Of a stretch of 64,000 nt of DNA, positions 38,544-49,379 are shown piece after piece. A model generated the notes under the pieces. The model had not been told where the DNA came from. It saw only the letters and a program-made list of their open reading frames with translations, and ran no database searches. The stretch is taken from contig JAAOMT010000128.1 in assembly GCA_016748015.1 (NCBI GenBank), positions 1,587,671-1,651,670 of the forward strand, given 5' to 3'. The translations under genes were made by a program, and so were the position numbers. Positions within the stretch are counted from its first letter, which is position 1. Every line of letters begins with the position of its first letter. Source of the DNA: Geosiphon pyriformis (lineage: Eukaryota > Glomeromycota > Glomeromycetes > Archaeosporales > Geosiphonaceae).

Positions 38544-40187
38544 TCAGGCTTTCACCTTTTTATTCGACGGTTCATTATCTGCGACCTATGAGGATAATTA
38601 TAGATGAAAGTGAGTTTGGAATATTAGAGTGATTATTTGAAATACTCACATCTCTTCCAAAACGTTCCGCTCTCTTTCTCTTCTTTTCTTCGTCTGTGAG
38701 AGAGCTCAACGAAGCGGGGGGAATAGTCTTAGAGCCACTGGCAGTTGGTGAGCCCAAAGACGCGGCTACTGAAGTGCCTGTTCCTGTATCAGTCTTATAT
38801 ATGATGGTGTAAAATATGTATTCAATAAAACTAATATAGGTAACAGATAATAAAATTTCTATATTGTTTACCTCTGAGCTAAATCTTTCGGCTCTTCTTC
38901 GCTTCTTTTCCTCCTCCTCTTTATCAAGGATCCCTGTACCAAATTTTTCAGCCCTCTTTTTTTTTTTTTCTTCTTCATCCTCCTCATTGACAGCACCAAA
39001 TCTCTGAGATCTGAGCCTTTTTCGTTCTTCATCGTTCAAAGAACTTACGGGGTTTTGTTGGCTAAGAGTTGAGAGGGTCGATGAAGTATTTTCTGTACCC
39101 AGACCGAACCTTTCCGCGCGTTTTCTCAACTTTTCTTGATCATCAACGTTTGAGCCCTAGTTAAATAGAAAATCTTAATAAATATAATATCGAAAAATCA
39201 CTGAATATATGGTTTGAGAATACATACAGTTTTTTTAAGGGGGGGAGGTCGTTCAGCTACAAATATTTATGGGAGAAAATTTGTCGTTAGGAATCCAAGA
39301 AGTAATATAAATTACATATATTATGAATCCTTCAGTACCTTTTAAAGGAGAATCCACAGGACTAGACACTTCCAAACCGAATCGAGAAGCTCTCTCAAGT
39401 TTTTTATCTGTCTCAGTGAGTTGGCCTCCAAATCGCTCAGCACGTTTTTTTCTTCTTTCTAACTCGGCGTTCACATCAGAGTTAGAAGATTGCTTTGGAG
39501 GAGCGGAGAATGATGCATTAAATGTAATTTTTTTGCATGTGAATCCGGTGGGCTTAGTAATTATTTCTGACTCGCTCTGGATAGGAGCTAACTCAACATT
39601 AGGGGTTGATTTTGAAGTGATTGATGGTTTTTTGTTGTCGTAAGGTGTCGAACCTAGTTCAGCCTTAGACTTTTCGACAGATTTATCTTTTGCAGAATTA
39701 TTTGAGAAAGTGGGTGAACTAGGCGAGTTTAATGATTCTAGCTCGGCATCTTTTCCAAAGTCGTTAAACTCGCTTTTAAAGGTAATGTGTTCAGATATTA
39801 ATCTAATTACTCCAAACTTTCAAAATCATTGTTTATGAAAGAGCAGGCTTACTCGGTTGTTAGCTTTATATCGTCCCAGTCAAAGTCACCATCAAGCGCT
39901 GAGTTAGGATCACTCGGCGCGTTGAGGATTTCTTTTTCAAATAAATCAGTGTCATTATTTTTGTTTTCATTTTCAGGGGGACCTCCACCATTGGTTATAT
40001 TGTTGTCATTATTGTTGAGGTTGAGGTTATTACTCTCCTCGGTTAATTTCGAAATACTGTCTTCAGTAGCCAAAAGACGAAAAATCAGGTCTTCCTTTTT
40101 ACCGGAAGTGGCAAGACCCTTTTTAGCAAGTAGTTCCTTCAAATCAGCCACTTTAAGAGAACGAAGTTTCGCTTCTGTGGTAGACAT
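38544..40187 (-). CDS. THO1: SAP-domain mRNA export factor, Tho1/SARNP-like, with multiplied KRAERFG motifs
   Basis: Tho1 and its animal relative SARNP/CIP29 bind nucleic acid and help package mRNA with the TREX helicase. Six exons: 40,187-39,853; 39,772-39,339; 39,256-39,228; 39,156-38,872; 38,793-38,650; 38,585-38,544, giving 422 residues, about twice the length of yeast Tho1. The SAP domain is at residues 9-43 (LRSLKVADLKELLAKKG, SGKKEDLIFRLL). An Asn-rich acidic linker follows, ending FDWDDI. From about residue 220 seven copies of a basic motif (KKRAERFGG, ERASRFG, RKRAERFG, RLRSQRFG, KKRAEKFG, RRRAERFS, RKRAERFG) alternate with acidic or Ser-rich spacers. Exon 3 has only 29 bases. The intron between exons 4 and 5 has no stop in the gene's frame. 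Confidence 0.93.
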
Positions 40188-41584
40188 TTAGCTGAATGTA
40201 CGGTTTTGAGATAGAGAAATTTAATTAAAAAAAATCAAGTTTCGCTTTGGAAACTTAGCACTATACGTATTGTATTACAGGTTCGATTTTTGAACTGGTA
40301 AAACTTGAAAGTTTTGCTGATACTTGATTTTTCAATTATTTTTTTTTACTCCTATCAAAATACGCACTTAGGATATAGATTGCTAAAGTGTAATATCCTA
40401 ACTCCTTGTGTGAAAATATTAAAAAGATTTGCTTAATAATGCCTATCAATAAATTACTAATCAGTTCAAGTCGCGAAAATAAATACCACACCTTTTTCTC
40501 TTCTCACCTTCATCTTTCCCGCCGCCTCCACCACCTCTGCTACCAAGAAAGGTTATTTTTATGCTTGAGCAAAGCAAAAAGAGGATCCCGAGCGACGAAA
40601 GCAACTCCTCTTGATTTCAACCTCTTTGAATATATCTTTTTTATCTATTTTGCAAAATTTGATACTATAATTTTTAATGCATATTGATAATAATACATTA
40701 GAGAAAAATCCAGAATATAAGATAAAAATCCAATTAAAACATAATTGTTATTTGTTTTAAAGGTTTAAATGATATTCATAAAACAGATTTTTGAATTTAA
40801 CAATAAGGTATAGTCTCAACTCAAAATATTAATAAATTTGATTATAATGTTAAATTATTTATAGTAAATTTATTGTTTGAAAATGGTAATCATTATTTTG
40901 TATTTTACAATTTTTTAATTGCTTAATTAATTTTTTGTTTTTAATTGTTTTATTTGAATTTTTATTAAAAAATTTTATTAATTGAAAATTATGTTAAAAA
41001 ACTTATTAATTGAAAATTAAATGTGTTTATAATTTATTGTATTTATAATAATCATAAAATATTTAAAATTAACATTGGTTTTTAAATTTTTTTAATCATA
41101 ATTAAAACAAAAAATAAAATAAAAAAATTATTTTTTGTAATTTTTAAAAATATATTATTTAAAAAGCTTTTTTAAAGTTTAAGTTGGTTGTATTGGCTTT
41201 ATTAATTAGGTTTATTATTATGTTTTTTAGTATTTTGATTACTTTAATTATTAAATTGTTAAATATTTCTTTTGTTTTACATATTAAATTACAAAATAAT
41301 TATGTTATATTAAAAAAAAATTGTATTTTTGTTAATAAGTTGAATAAATTACATAAAAAATTGGTAAATAAAAATTAAAAATAATAAAAATATATATTTT
41401 TATAATAATTTAGTTGTTAATAAAATTTTTAATAAGATATTAGCTTTTTAAAAGTTTTAATATCTTAAAATTAAAAATAATACAAATAATATTATCAAAT
41501 AATTAACTAAAATAATTTGTAATAATAATAAAAATTTATGTTTTTAATTATTTGTTTATTATTATTAATAACAATTAATATCAA
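40188..41584. other. THO1 upstream region passing into AT-rich debris
   Basis: The first 500 bases keep gene-island composition and include a C-rich pyrimidine tract (40,490-40,545), perhaps 5' UTR or promoter of THO1. From about 40,700 the sequence is almost pure A/T with no readable domain. The plus-strand frame 41,184-41,378 (I, L, N, K rich) has no family match that I recognise. Confidence 0.45.
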
Positions 41585-41689
41585 AAAAACTTCTTTCTCT
41601 CCTTTGTCCAAATTCCCAAAAAAGAATCAAAGTTTTTTGAAAGAAGTTTTTTTTTACAATTCAGTATAATAAATCCAAACTCTTTATTC

Positions 41690-42017
41690 TTGACTATGAG
41701 ATCACTGTTGGCTGTAATATTGCTGTTATAAAGAAGACTGCTAAGATTTCTGGTTCTAGTAATGGCTTTAGGCCTGTTCTTCCAAGAAAAAAAAAGAGAG
41801 ATGGTGTTTTAGAAAATGGTTCTGATGATAAGATTGTTGGTCCTAAGATTCAAGTTAGTTGTTTATAGGGTTCAGAGACTGGTGACACCACTGAGTCTAA
41901 TAGCATTAATATGAAAAAAAAATGTCTGGTGAAAGAGACCAGTTTTGATTATAGTGAAAGTAGTACTATTGCTGGTGATCTTAATCAAACACCTATTGGT
42001 TCAAAAGTTAAAACTAA
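41690..42017 (+). pseudogene. LINE copy C ORF1, N-terminal part
   Basis: The frame reads YEITVGCNIA, FRPVLPRKKKRDG, GSETGDTTESNS and LNQTPIGSKVKT, a basic then acidic low-complexity start of the LINE gag-like protein. One stop (after QVSCL) breaks it. The solo LTR begins right after the codons for KVKT plus two bases. Confidence 0.7.
42014..42017 (+). repeat. Target-site duplication of solo LTR 1, left copy (CTAA)
   Basis: CTAA directly before the LTR start TGTTACGG; the matching CTAA is at 42,826-42,829. Excising the LTR and one CTAA restores the LINE frame. Confidence 0.8.
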
Positions 42018-42825
42018 TGTTACGGGATGGTTTTCTTGTTATATTTAATTGCTGATATCCCGCTTTAATTGCAATCAGTCTTTCGTGAGTTCCTCAATTC
42101 TATTTGTGTGATAATGTCACTGTTACACTGAAGGCTTTTTTTTTACTGTTGCGATGTAAGTTATTCTTTAATTCTTGATTGTTGTGTGTGTTTATGTACT
42201 CCTTCTCAGAGGCTGAACTGAAATCTACCCACTGTCTGGGGTCTTCTCTGAGGCTATCCTTGCAATTGCCTGATGTGTTTCTCTAATCTAGAAACACAGA
42301 ATGTTAATGGTCTTTAGCGCTTTTCTAATTCTCACAATAAAGCTTTTATCAATTAGTAAAAATGTGAATAATCTTGATCAAGGATNNNNNNNNNNNNNNN
42401 NNNNNTTGTGATAGTTCAGTTTTAAATATTCTTTTTCATTTCTTTTTGATTTTAAAGGTTTCTTGGGATATTTAATTTGAAAGTATGATTTAAAGTGGAG
42501 TTTGTTGGATAAAATTGGATCTATTGCTTGATAAGTTATGATTTTTATTACTTGATTGATTCTTTCCCAATATTAAAACTACTGTATATATACATGTTTG
42601 TAGTTCTACGAGAAAATACTTTCTTTTTGATATTTCAACCTGGTACTTGCTGCTATCACCAGTTGGTGTTGGCTGCTATTGTGAACTGGTGCTTGCCACT
42701 ATCGCGAGATGGTGTTTGCTACTATGTTAATCATTACCTTTCTAAGATTATTACTGTGCTATATTATGATTGAATAGTTTGTATTATTTTTATGATTCTT
42801 TTTGCTAAATTCTTAAACCGTAACA
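42018..42825. mobile_element. Solo LTR 1 inside LINE ORF1
   Basis: An 808-base insertion begins TGTTACGG and ends CCGTAACA, a perfect 8-base terminal inverted repeat of the LTR type (TG...CA). It is flanked by CTAA on both sides. No gag or pol lies inside, so this is a solo LTR left by recombination. It contains the run of 20 N, so its true length is unknown. Orientation cannot be decided. The element family differs in sequence from solo LTR 2, although both share the terminal TGTTA motif and a 4-base duplication. Confidence 0.88.
42386..42405. other. Assembly gap (20 N)
   Basis: Twenty N bases in the middle of solo LTR 1; a placeholder length rather than a measured one. Confidence 0.99.
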
Positions 42826-44323
42826 CTAAGAAGACATTAGGCAAATCTTTGAGTAAAATTAATTTTTCTTTAAATAACAATAAAAATAATGTTCTCTTAG
42901 ATGCTCTACTGGAATTCTCCCTACCTTTAAAGAATCTGGTCAACATCTCTGTTCATAAATTTTTCACTTTGGATATTGGTTTAAACAAGGTGATTGGAAA
43001 ATCTTCTCAAAAAAGCTTCAAGTAGTCAGAAAGTTGTTTTCGAAGATCAATGGTTTTGAGGAGGCCTCTACCCTCTCAAATTTGCTGAGATCATCAGAGT
43101 AACATTCACTTCTGAATCAAGTTTGGCACAGGCTTCTAAAAAGGCTGAAAAAGTAAAGATTTTGGTAAACTCTGATCTCAGAAAATTATTTGAGCATTCA
43201 GATCGGGCTGTAATGTTGAAGGAAATTCCAATTGGTATATTAACTGAGGCTGTGCATGCTGTGCTATCCCAGTTTGGCATAATTAAGTCGATTAAGATGC
43301 AATTGGTGGGGCTGTGGCAGAAAGCAGTGGTTGAATTTGAACAGGTTGAGTATGCTGATTTGGTTGCAGCATGTTGGTCTATCCTAATTGGGAAAGATGC
43401 AGTGCATGTTGCTAAGTCTAATGTAAACAAAAAATTATGGAATGTAAGAAATGTCCACAAAGCTCTTTTATATACTTTGCCAATGGAAACCAATACACAT
43501 GATATCTGAGATTATATTACTTTGGTGGGTGAGTATCATTGACTATTACCTGGTCACTTATGCTCAGACCAGGTGTGCTGCTGTTTGTTTTGATTCTGCT
43601 GAGTCACTGAATGCTGTCATGGAAACCATGTTTATTCTAAAAAAGGCCAATCTGTGCTGGTCTTGTCTTGTTCCGGCTAAGTGTGCCAAGTATGAAAAAT
43701 TAGGCCATATATCTTTGTCTTGTTCTGTTGGTAGAAATAAGGATGTTTTATCTGGTATTTTATTACATAAAACTCTCTCTGATTCTGATAAAAGCAGACT
43801 GGCTGCTATCTATGCTAAACACTCAGCTCTAATTGCTCATCCAGTTTCTTTTGGTGGTGTCTCATGAGTGCAGATTGCTGGTGGGTTTTTTCTTTTTTCT
43901 CTCTCTGTTCAGAATGTTTTGTTAAATGCTGGCTCTTTTTCAGAGATAAAGCCTACCCTACTGGTGTCTTTGGAATTAAATGATAGGTTTGTCACTCTTG
44001 AGCACAGTCTTGCCAATCTTACAGAGCATGTTAATATGCTGGCTAAGAGGTTGAACACACCTGAGCCAACAGTTTCCCAGCTTAGCTCTGGACATTAGTC
44101 ATTAGTGACCTCTTCATTACAGAATCAAGAGACGGATATAGTGATGAATGAGAGTTTGGGTGTGGCCACTAGTGGAAAGACTGTTGTGGGAGTGGTGGTT
44201 TTCAATTCTTTAGTTATCTCAAAAATGGAGGAAACATTGAACAATCTTTCAATCACAGTTATGAGCTCTTTGGCTAAAATAGACAATGCTGGTTCAGTTT
44301 TTACTCCTCTTCTTTCTCAATGA
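42826..44323 (+). pseudogene. LINE copy C ORF1, main part with zinc knuckle
   Basis: The frame resumes with KKTLGKSLSKINF and continues through PLKNLVNISVHKFFTLDIGL, an RNA-binding-like section at 43,123-43,509 (LKEIPIGILTEAVHAVLSQFG, LVGLWQKAVVEFEQV), and then CWSCLVPAKCAKYEKLGHISLSC at about 43,655-43,725, a zinc-knuckle remnant in which one cysteine is tyrosine. It ends with a coiled-coil-like tail (DRFVTLEHSLANLTEHVNMLAKRLN) and MEETLNNLSITVMSSLAKID. At least four stops or frameshifts divide it (near 43,025, 43,507, 43,865 and 44,098). It corresponds to the gag-like protein that packages LINE RNA. Confidence 0.82.
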
Positions 44324-44337
44324 GTAATAAAATCTAG

Positions 44338-45114
44338 AAAGTTGTCACTTGCAATGTTAGAGGAATGAACAATCCTGCAAAGCAGAGAGATATAATTTAT
44401 TGGCATAAGGAAATGAACAATTTGGTTTTTATTATTACTGAGACTAAATTAAAAGATAAGGTCTGTCCATGGATTATAAACAAGTTTGATAGTGTTCGTG
44501 TTTTTACTTCTGGTATGGACTCTGGTTACTTGGGTTCAGGCATTGCTATTATTATGAACAATTTTTTGGCTAGTCACATGTGTAAAGTTTCTGAGGTGTC
44601 TGGTTGGATCCTTTTTGTCAAGTTGCTTTTTAAGAATAAGCTTTCTGTGATGATTTTGGGGCTGTATGCTGGTGCTTCTTTGGTGGTTTGGTTCTCTCAG
44701 GCTGGTAACATCAATTCTCTTATTGCAAAGGCTGTAAATGAGTCTTTTTTTGTGATTCTTGGTGGTGATTTTAATGAGGATAATTCTCATAAGTGCACTA
44801 GTTTCAGAAAGTGCTTTGATTTGAGTCTGGTCAATGCTTTGGCCAGAAGCTCATTTGATAAGATACTGACATGGTACAATTTTTGTAGTGTTGCTAAAAC
44901 TATTGATTATATGTTTATTTCTTTAAATTTGGTCAATGCAATAGTTGATCACAATGTGGCTAGTGTTAAGGATTATTTTAATACCAATTATATGGCCATT
45001 TTTGTTTCTGTGAGTCTGAGTGGTTTGCTGAATGCTCAGCTGTTCTTGTTGCACAAGCAAGCAAACAGAAATTATTGGAAGTTTGACATCAAAAATGCCA
45101 ATGAAAAGAAGTGA
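44338..45114 (+). pseudogene. LINE copy C ORF2 endonuclease domain
   Basis: An AP-endonuclease/exonuclease-phosphatase fold domain that nicks target DNA for priming. CNVRGMNN opens the domain; TETKL carries the catalytic glutamate; GGDFNED carries the Asp/Asn pair; KTIDYMFIS is the next conserved block. The closing S-D-H motif is NTNYM here, so the final catalytic Asp and His are lost. The frame stays open for about 250 codons and then stops at 45,112. Confidence 0.88.
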
Positions 45115-45119
45115 TGCAA

Positions 45120-46434
45120 ATTTAGAAATGTTACAGCTGCTAATGCTGCTATGTTTTCAGATGCATTTGTGGAGGCTAAGAGGTTTTCAGATCCAGATGC
45201 AATGTGGAATGTTGTTCGCAAGGTCATGATTTTTTCAGCCAATGGAACATTCAGAAAGAAATGGTTTAAAGATTATAACAGTGTTTTTACCAAAAAATTT
45301 TTTAGGTTTTATAAGCTGGAGTTGCTGGTGTTCAGGCTGGTTAAGACTTCTTGTTTGGTTTCAAATGTGGATTTCGCTTTACTGCTGAATACATGGAACA
45401 GACTTGACTCTAAAAGTGCAGCAGAAGTGAGATCTTTTTTTTTTCAGGATCTTGATTTTGGTGCTATTTACTTTGGACTGGTGAAAGCAAGAAAGTCTTA
45501 CTGTTCTTTAAAATTGCTGAAATTCAAGTGCATTGAGGAATCTTACATCAAGCAGGCCATTACCAGTAGAATGAAGAGTTTTAAATTAGAAAAGGGTCAT
45601 ATCATCAAAAGTGTGTTGGAGTGTTTTTTTTACAAAATGGTGTTGAATTATTTAATTGTAGGTGATGAGTTGGTCTTAGAGCCTGACTTGGTTAAGTCTA
45701 GGGTAAATGAGATTATGGAAAAGTGAACTAGAAAACATGGGGTGGTGTCTAATATCTCTGATGATTGAATTCACCAATATCAACTTTTGAATTATGTTTT
45801 TGATGGTGCATTTTCTGATGTAATGTGTTTGATTGGTTTTGATGAAATGTTTGCTGCAGTCTCGAATCTGCCTAATGGAAAAGCAGCTGGTCTCTCTGGC
45901 ATCTCTAATGAATTATAGAAACACTGTAACAAATCAGTTTTGGATATGCTATTGGTGCTCTTGAATCTGTATCTGACTTGTAAATCAGTACCTGGACCTT
46001 GGAAGAAAGCTTGGGTTTTAATAATTTTTAAGCCATATGAATAAAAAGGTGTTCTTACAAATATCTGTCCTATTGCTTTGATTGAAATGGCTCACAAAAT
46101 CCTCTTTAAGATTCTTTTGGATAGGATTTCTTCAGCTTGCAGCACTCATAAGATTTTGCGTGAGAACAATTTCTTTGTTTTAAAAAGTATGATAATGCAA
46201 TTGCCTATTTTTGCCATCAGCTCAGTAGTTGAAGATGCTTTGGAAAAGAACCATGAACTGTGGCTGGTTTTGCAAGACATATGTAAAGCTTATGACTCTA
46301 TTGGTTGGGTACATCTCAAGAGAAGTTTGGTTAGAATCAAAATGTATAACAGGTTTATTAGATTTTTTAGTAGCATTTACAATAACCATGTTAACAGAGT
46401 GATGATAGACTTTGAATTGACTAATAGGTACTGT
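45120..46434 (+). pseudogene. LINE copy C ORF2 linker and N-terminal reverse transcriptase
   Basis: The linker between endonuclease and RT (MWNVVRKVMIFSANGTFRKKWF, ITSRMKSFKLEKGHIIKSVL) is open from 45,151 to 45,726. RT blocks follow: LPNGKAAGLSGISNE, a stop in place of W, KKAWVLIIFKPYE and then RT motif text LIEMAHKILFKILLDRISSA. VLQDICKAYDSIGWVHLK carries the first catalytic aspartate region (DMRKAYDSV type). The reading frame is cut at 46,434 by solo LTR 2 after LTNRYC. Confidence 0.82.
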
Positions 46435-47431
46435 TGTTACCAGACAAAATTAGAGATATTATTTAGCATGAAATTATCTTTACAATTCCTATCATTAATT
46501 AACATATATTATTGTTTCAAATTATCACTTAGTATATTAGCAAAATGTCCAAAATTATTATTTAATTAATAACCTAATTTGTACATAACACAAATGTAAC
46601 CTAATTGCGATGATCAATCATGCAATATCCCGAACTATATAACATTCAAAAGTTCACTGAAATTTATAGAAATTCACCAAAATAATTGATAGTTCACCGA
46701 AATATCTAATAGTTCGCAGAAATAACTTGTAGTTTGCCAAAATGTATTTTTAGTTCAGCGAAATTGTAGAAAATAGCAAAGTTCAAGTTTATAGAATAGT
46801 GTTATGACAAGTTGTATAAAAGAAAAGCTTTTCTTTTTGAAAAAATATATCTTACTTTAGATTTATCACTTAGAACCATTCCTATACACACAAAAAAGAA
46901 ATAAATATTAAATAATTTGAAAAACCAAATTTTTTAAATTATTGCACTTGGAAAATCCTCAAAAACACAACTAACAGTTTGAAATTGATTAGTTACCAAT
47001 TTCAGTAGACTGTTAAAACACTTCCAGGCCTGGATCCAAAATGACTTTAACAAATCAATTCCTCATTTCTTCTTTTTCTTTCCTTTTCTTTTATTTTCTT
47101 TTCTTTTATTATCATAATCATTAGGGTAGCCTACAGACGAGATTCCTGTAGAAGAGTTGACTTTTACAGTAAAAGTAACTATACACAATTTAGTGAGCTT
47201 CCAGACAAGCAATTCCTGGGAAAGAGTTGACGTTTACTACAATGTAACTATACAAAGTAACTGGCACAGAATTGGCCATTCCACTCATAAGCCCAGCAAG
47301 TTCAAATTATAGGAGATAATTTGAAGATAAATTCAGTTACTGAAGGTTTAACCACATCCAGAAAATATGAATTCACAGCAAACAAGCATCGACAACATTT
47401 AAGAAAAGAGACCAAAAAACCTCCGATAACA
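46435..47431. mobile_element. Solo LTR 2 inside the LINE reverse transcriptase
   Basis: A 997-base insertion starts TGTTACCAGAC and ends CCGATAACA, imperfect LTR-type inverted termini. The flanks are CTGT on the left (46,431-46,434) and CCAT on the right (47,432-47,435). Both derive from CCGT by one CpG transition each, so they are best read as a decayed 4-base target duplication. The LINE frame resumes exactly at VYDGLDQGEVF. Inside are degenerate repeats of about 20 bases at 46,640-46,770 and a homopolymer-rich segment (47,060-47,110). A decayed relative lies at 3,115-3,393 in opposite orientation. No coding region lies within. Confidence 0.85.
46640..46770. repeat. Degenerate 20-22 base tandem repeats within solo LTR 2
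   Basis: Five to six successive units of the type AGTTCACCGAAATATCTAAT. The same repeat is recognisable, reverse complemented, at 3,135-3,220. Confidence 0.7.
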
Positions 47432-47435
47432 CCAT

Positions 47436-48300
47436 GTTTATGATGGGTTGGACCAAGGAGAAGTTTTTTTGTCTTTCTTTTGGCACATATTCTATGATTC
47501 ACTTCTATGTGAGGTCAAAAAACAGGAGAATGTATATGATTACAGGTTGAATTCTTATTTCATCTTCAAGTCTAGTCAAGTGGAATCTCAGGCTGGATTG
47601 ACTTCATTTTTCGCTGCTAGTGCTTTTGTTGACAATACAATTTGGGTTGATAATAGTTAGATTACTACACAATACATCCTCAATGTTGCTAGTGAATTCT
47701 TCAGTTATAATGACATTTTCATAAATAATGACAAGACTGTGGCCATCTCTATTAACTGCCAGATTTCAGACCCTTATCTGACTGTCAATGGTTTATCTAT
47801 TTCTGTTACAAAAAAGGAGAACCTTATTATTATTTGGGTATTTTCTTGTCTTCCGAGAGTCTTTCAAAACCTAACTTGGCTAAAGCACATTAAGATGTTC
47901 ATTTTTTTGTCAATTTTGTCTTAAGAAAGATGATCTCGGATAAACAGTTTGCATATTTGGTCTTAGCAGTTTTTTTTCCTATTATCAGTTATAGGACTCA
48001 ATTCAGTTTTGTTCCTATTAGTGTTTATAATAAATAGGATGCTCTGGTTTGCAAAGACTTGAAGTCTAAATCTGGTCTTTCACTCAATTTCCCCAATGAT
48101 GCAATTCATCATTCTTCTTTGTATAGTTTAAAAACTTTTGAACAAATTCAGACTGAGAGCAAATTGGCATCTCTTGTTTCCTTTGCAAATTCGCTAGGTA
48201 TTTTGGGTTGGTTATTTTCTCACAGATTTTATGATCTCCAGATTCTTAGCTGGTGTTCTCAATACTCTCTATAATTTCCAGCTCAAATTAGAGTCAACTT
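47436..48300 (+). pseudogene. LINE copy C reverse transcriptase core and thumb region
   Basis: The frame resumes with GLDQGEVF. FFAASAFVDNTIWVDNS at about 47,606-47,656 is the catalytic VDD block with the second Asp changed to Asn. NDKTVAISINCQIS follows, then KKENLIIIWVFSCLPRVFQNLT with a small frameshift. SYRTQFSFVPISVYNK, LKSKSGLSLNFPNDAIHHSSLYSLKTFEQIQ and LVSFANSLGILGWLFSHRFYDLQIL are conserved in the family. Several frameshifts and stops make it inactive. Confidence 0.82.
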
Positions 48301-48739
48301 CTCAAACAATTTTCTGGTAGATATGGTCTGCATTTTTTCTAGATATAATTTGTTCTTAGGTGGATTTCTAACCAGTGCATTTCATTTTTGGGGTGATATT
48401 TTTATGTCTCTTGTACTTGGCAATCATAATTATTATAAGTATGTCTTCTCCTTTCAGTGTTATGGGGTTGCCTTTGTGGACCAGCTGTGTGATAAACATG
48501 GCACTGTTGTTAGTTGGACAACCTTTAAGTAGTGAAAATAGTTGGACTCTTATGGCTCTGTTCTTATCTGATTCGAGCTTTTTGTTTGTTTTTTTGGAGG
48601 TGAGGTTTCTCCTTCTGTTTGTCCTCCATCTTTGGATGGTTTCTTTTCTTTTGATATTCTTTAATCTCATGATTTTGATATTGTTGGAGTTAATTTGTTG
48701 CATGTTGATACTGCTTGTCTTCTTGTGTACATGAATAGA

Positions 48740-49220
48740 TCTCTGAGTGGTCTGGAAACTTCTGGTATGATGATGCTGTTGTTTTCTTTGAGGATGTTGG
48801 TCTGGGTATAGGTGTAAGAATCTCTGGTTTGGTTTCTTCTATGATGATAGAGTTGCAGATTATTGCTCTGGCTCTTAAGTGTATTTCTTCTTCTTGCTCT
48901 GTTAACTTGTTTTCAAACAGCCAGACTGCTTTGGATGCTTGCAAGGCAGAGTCTATGCTAACTCATCTGGATTTCAGGAATCGTGTTGGATTGAGCATTG
49001 CCATATTTCTAATGTCATTTGTCAAAAAAATTTGGATGTTAATTGGATCAAAGTTAAAGGACACTCTGGTGTCTCTGGTAATAAGTATGCTGATGCTCTT
49101 GCCAGGGCTGCCATCTTTTCTAATTGGCACTTACCTCACATGATCAAGGAACACTTTTTTAGAGCTGGAGGCATAACTGTTTCTGGTAATTTTAGGCATT
49201 TTGTTCATTATATTTTCTGA
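48740..49220 (+). pseudogene. LINE copy C RNase H domain
   Basis: The blocks read LGIGVRISGLVSSMMIELQIIALALKC, then LFSNSQTALDACKAE, in which the catalytic Asp of the usual DSQ is Asn. After a frame change come CWIEHCHISNVICQKNLDVNWIKVKGHSGVSGNKYADALARAA, with the KGHSG histidine and the final Asp intact. The domain degrades the RNA strand of RNA-DNA hybrids in intact elements; here it is dead by frameshift and active-site loss. Confidence 0.82.
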
Positions 49221-49379
49221 TCTATTAACTGTGCATGTTGGAAGATTGGTTCTGGTTCCTGGGTCATGGTAGACAGCCTGCATGCTAATATTGATTGGTC
49301 CAAATCTTTGTTAGTATGGCACCCTAATTTTCACTTGACTGCAGGTTTTACCAGTGTGCGCACTGTCGGCTTGCAGTCA

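Noticed and set aside
43068-43493. Minus-strand frame of 141 codons within LINE copy C
   Set aside because: Lies opposite ORF1 sequence that shows clear family motifs on the plus strand.
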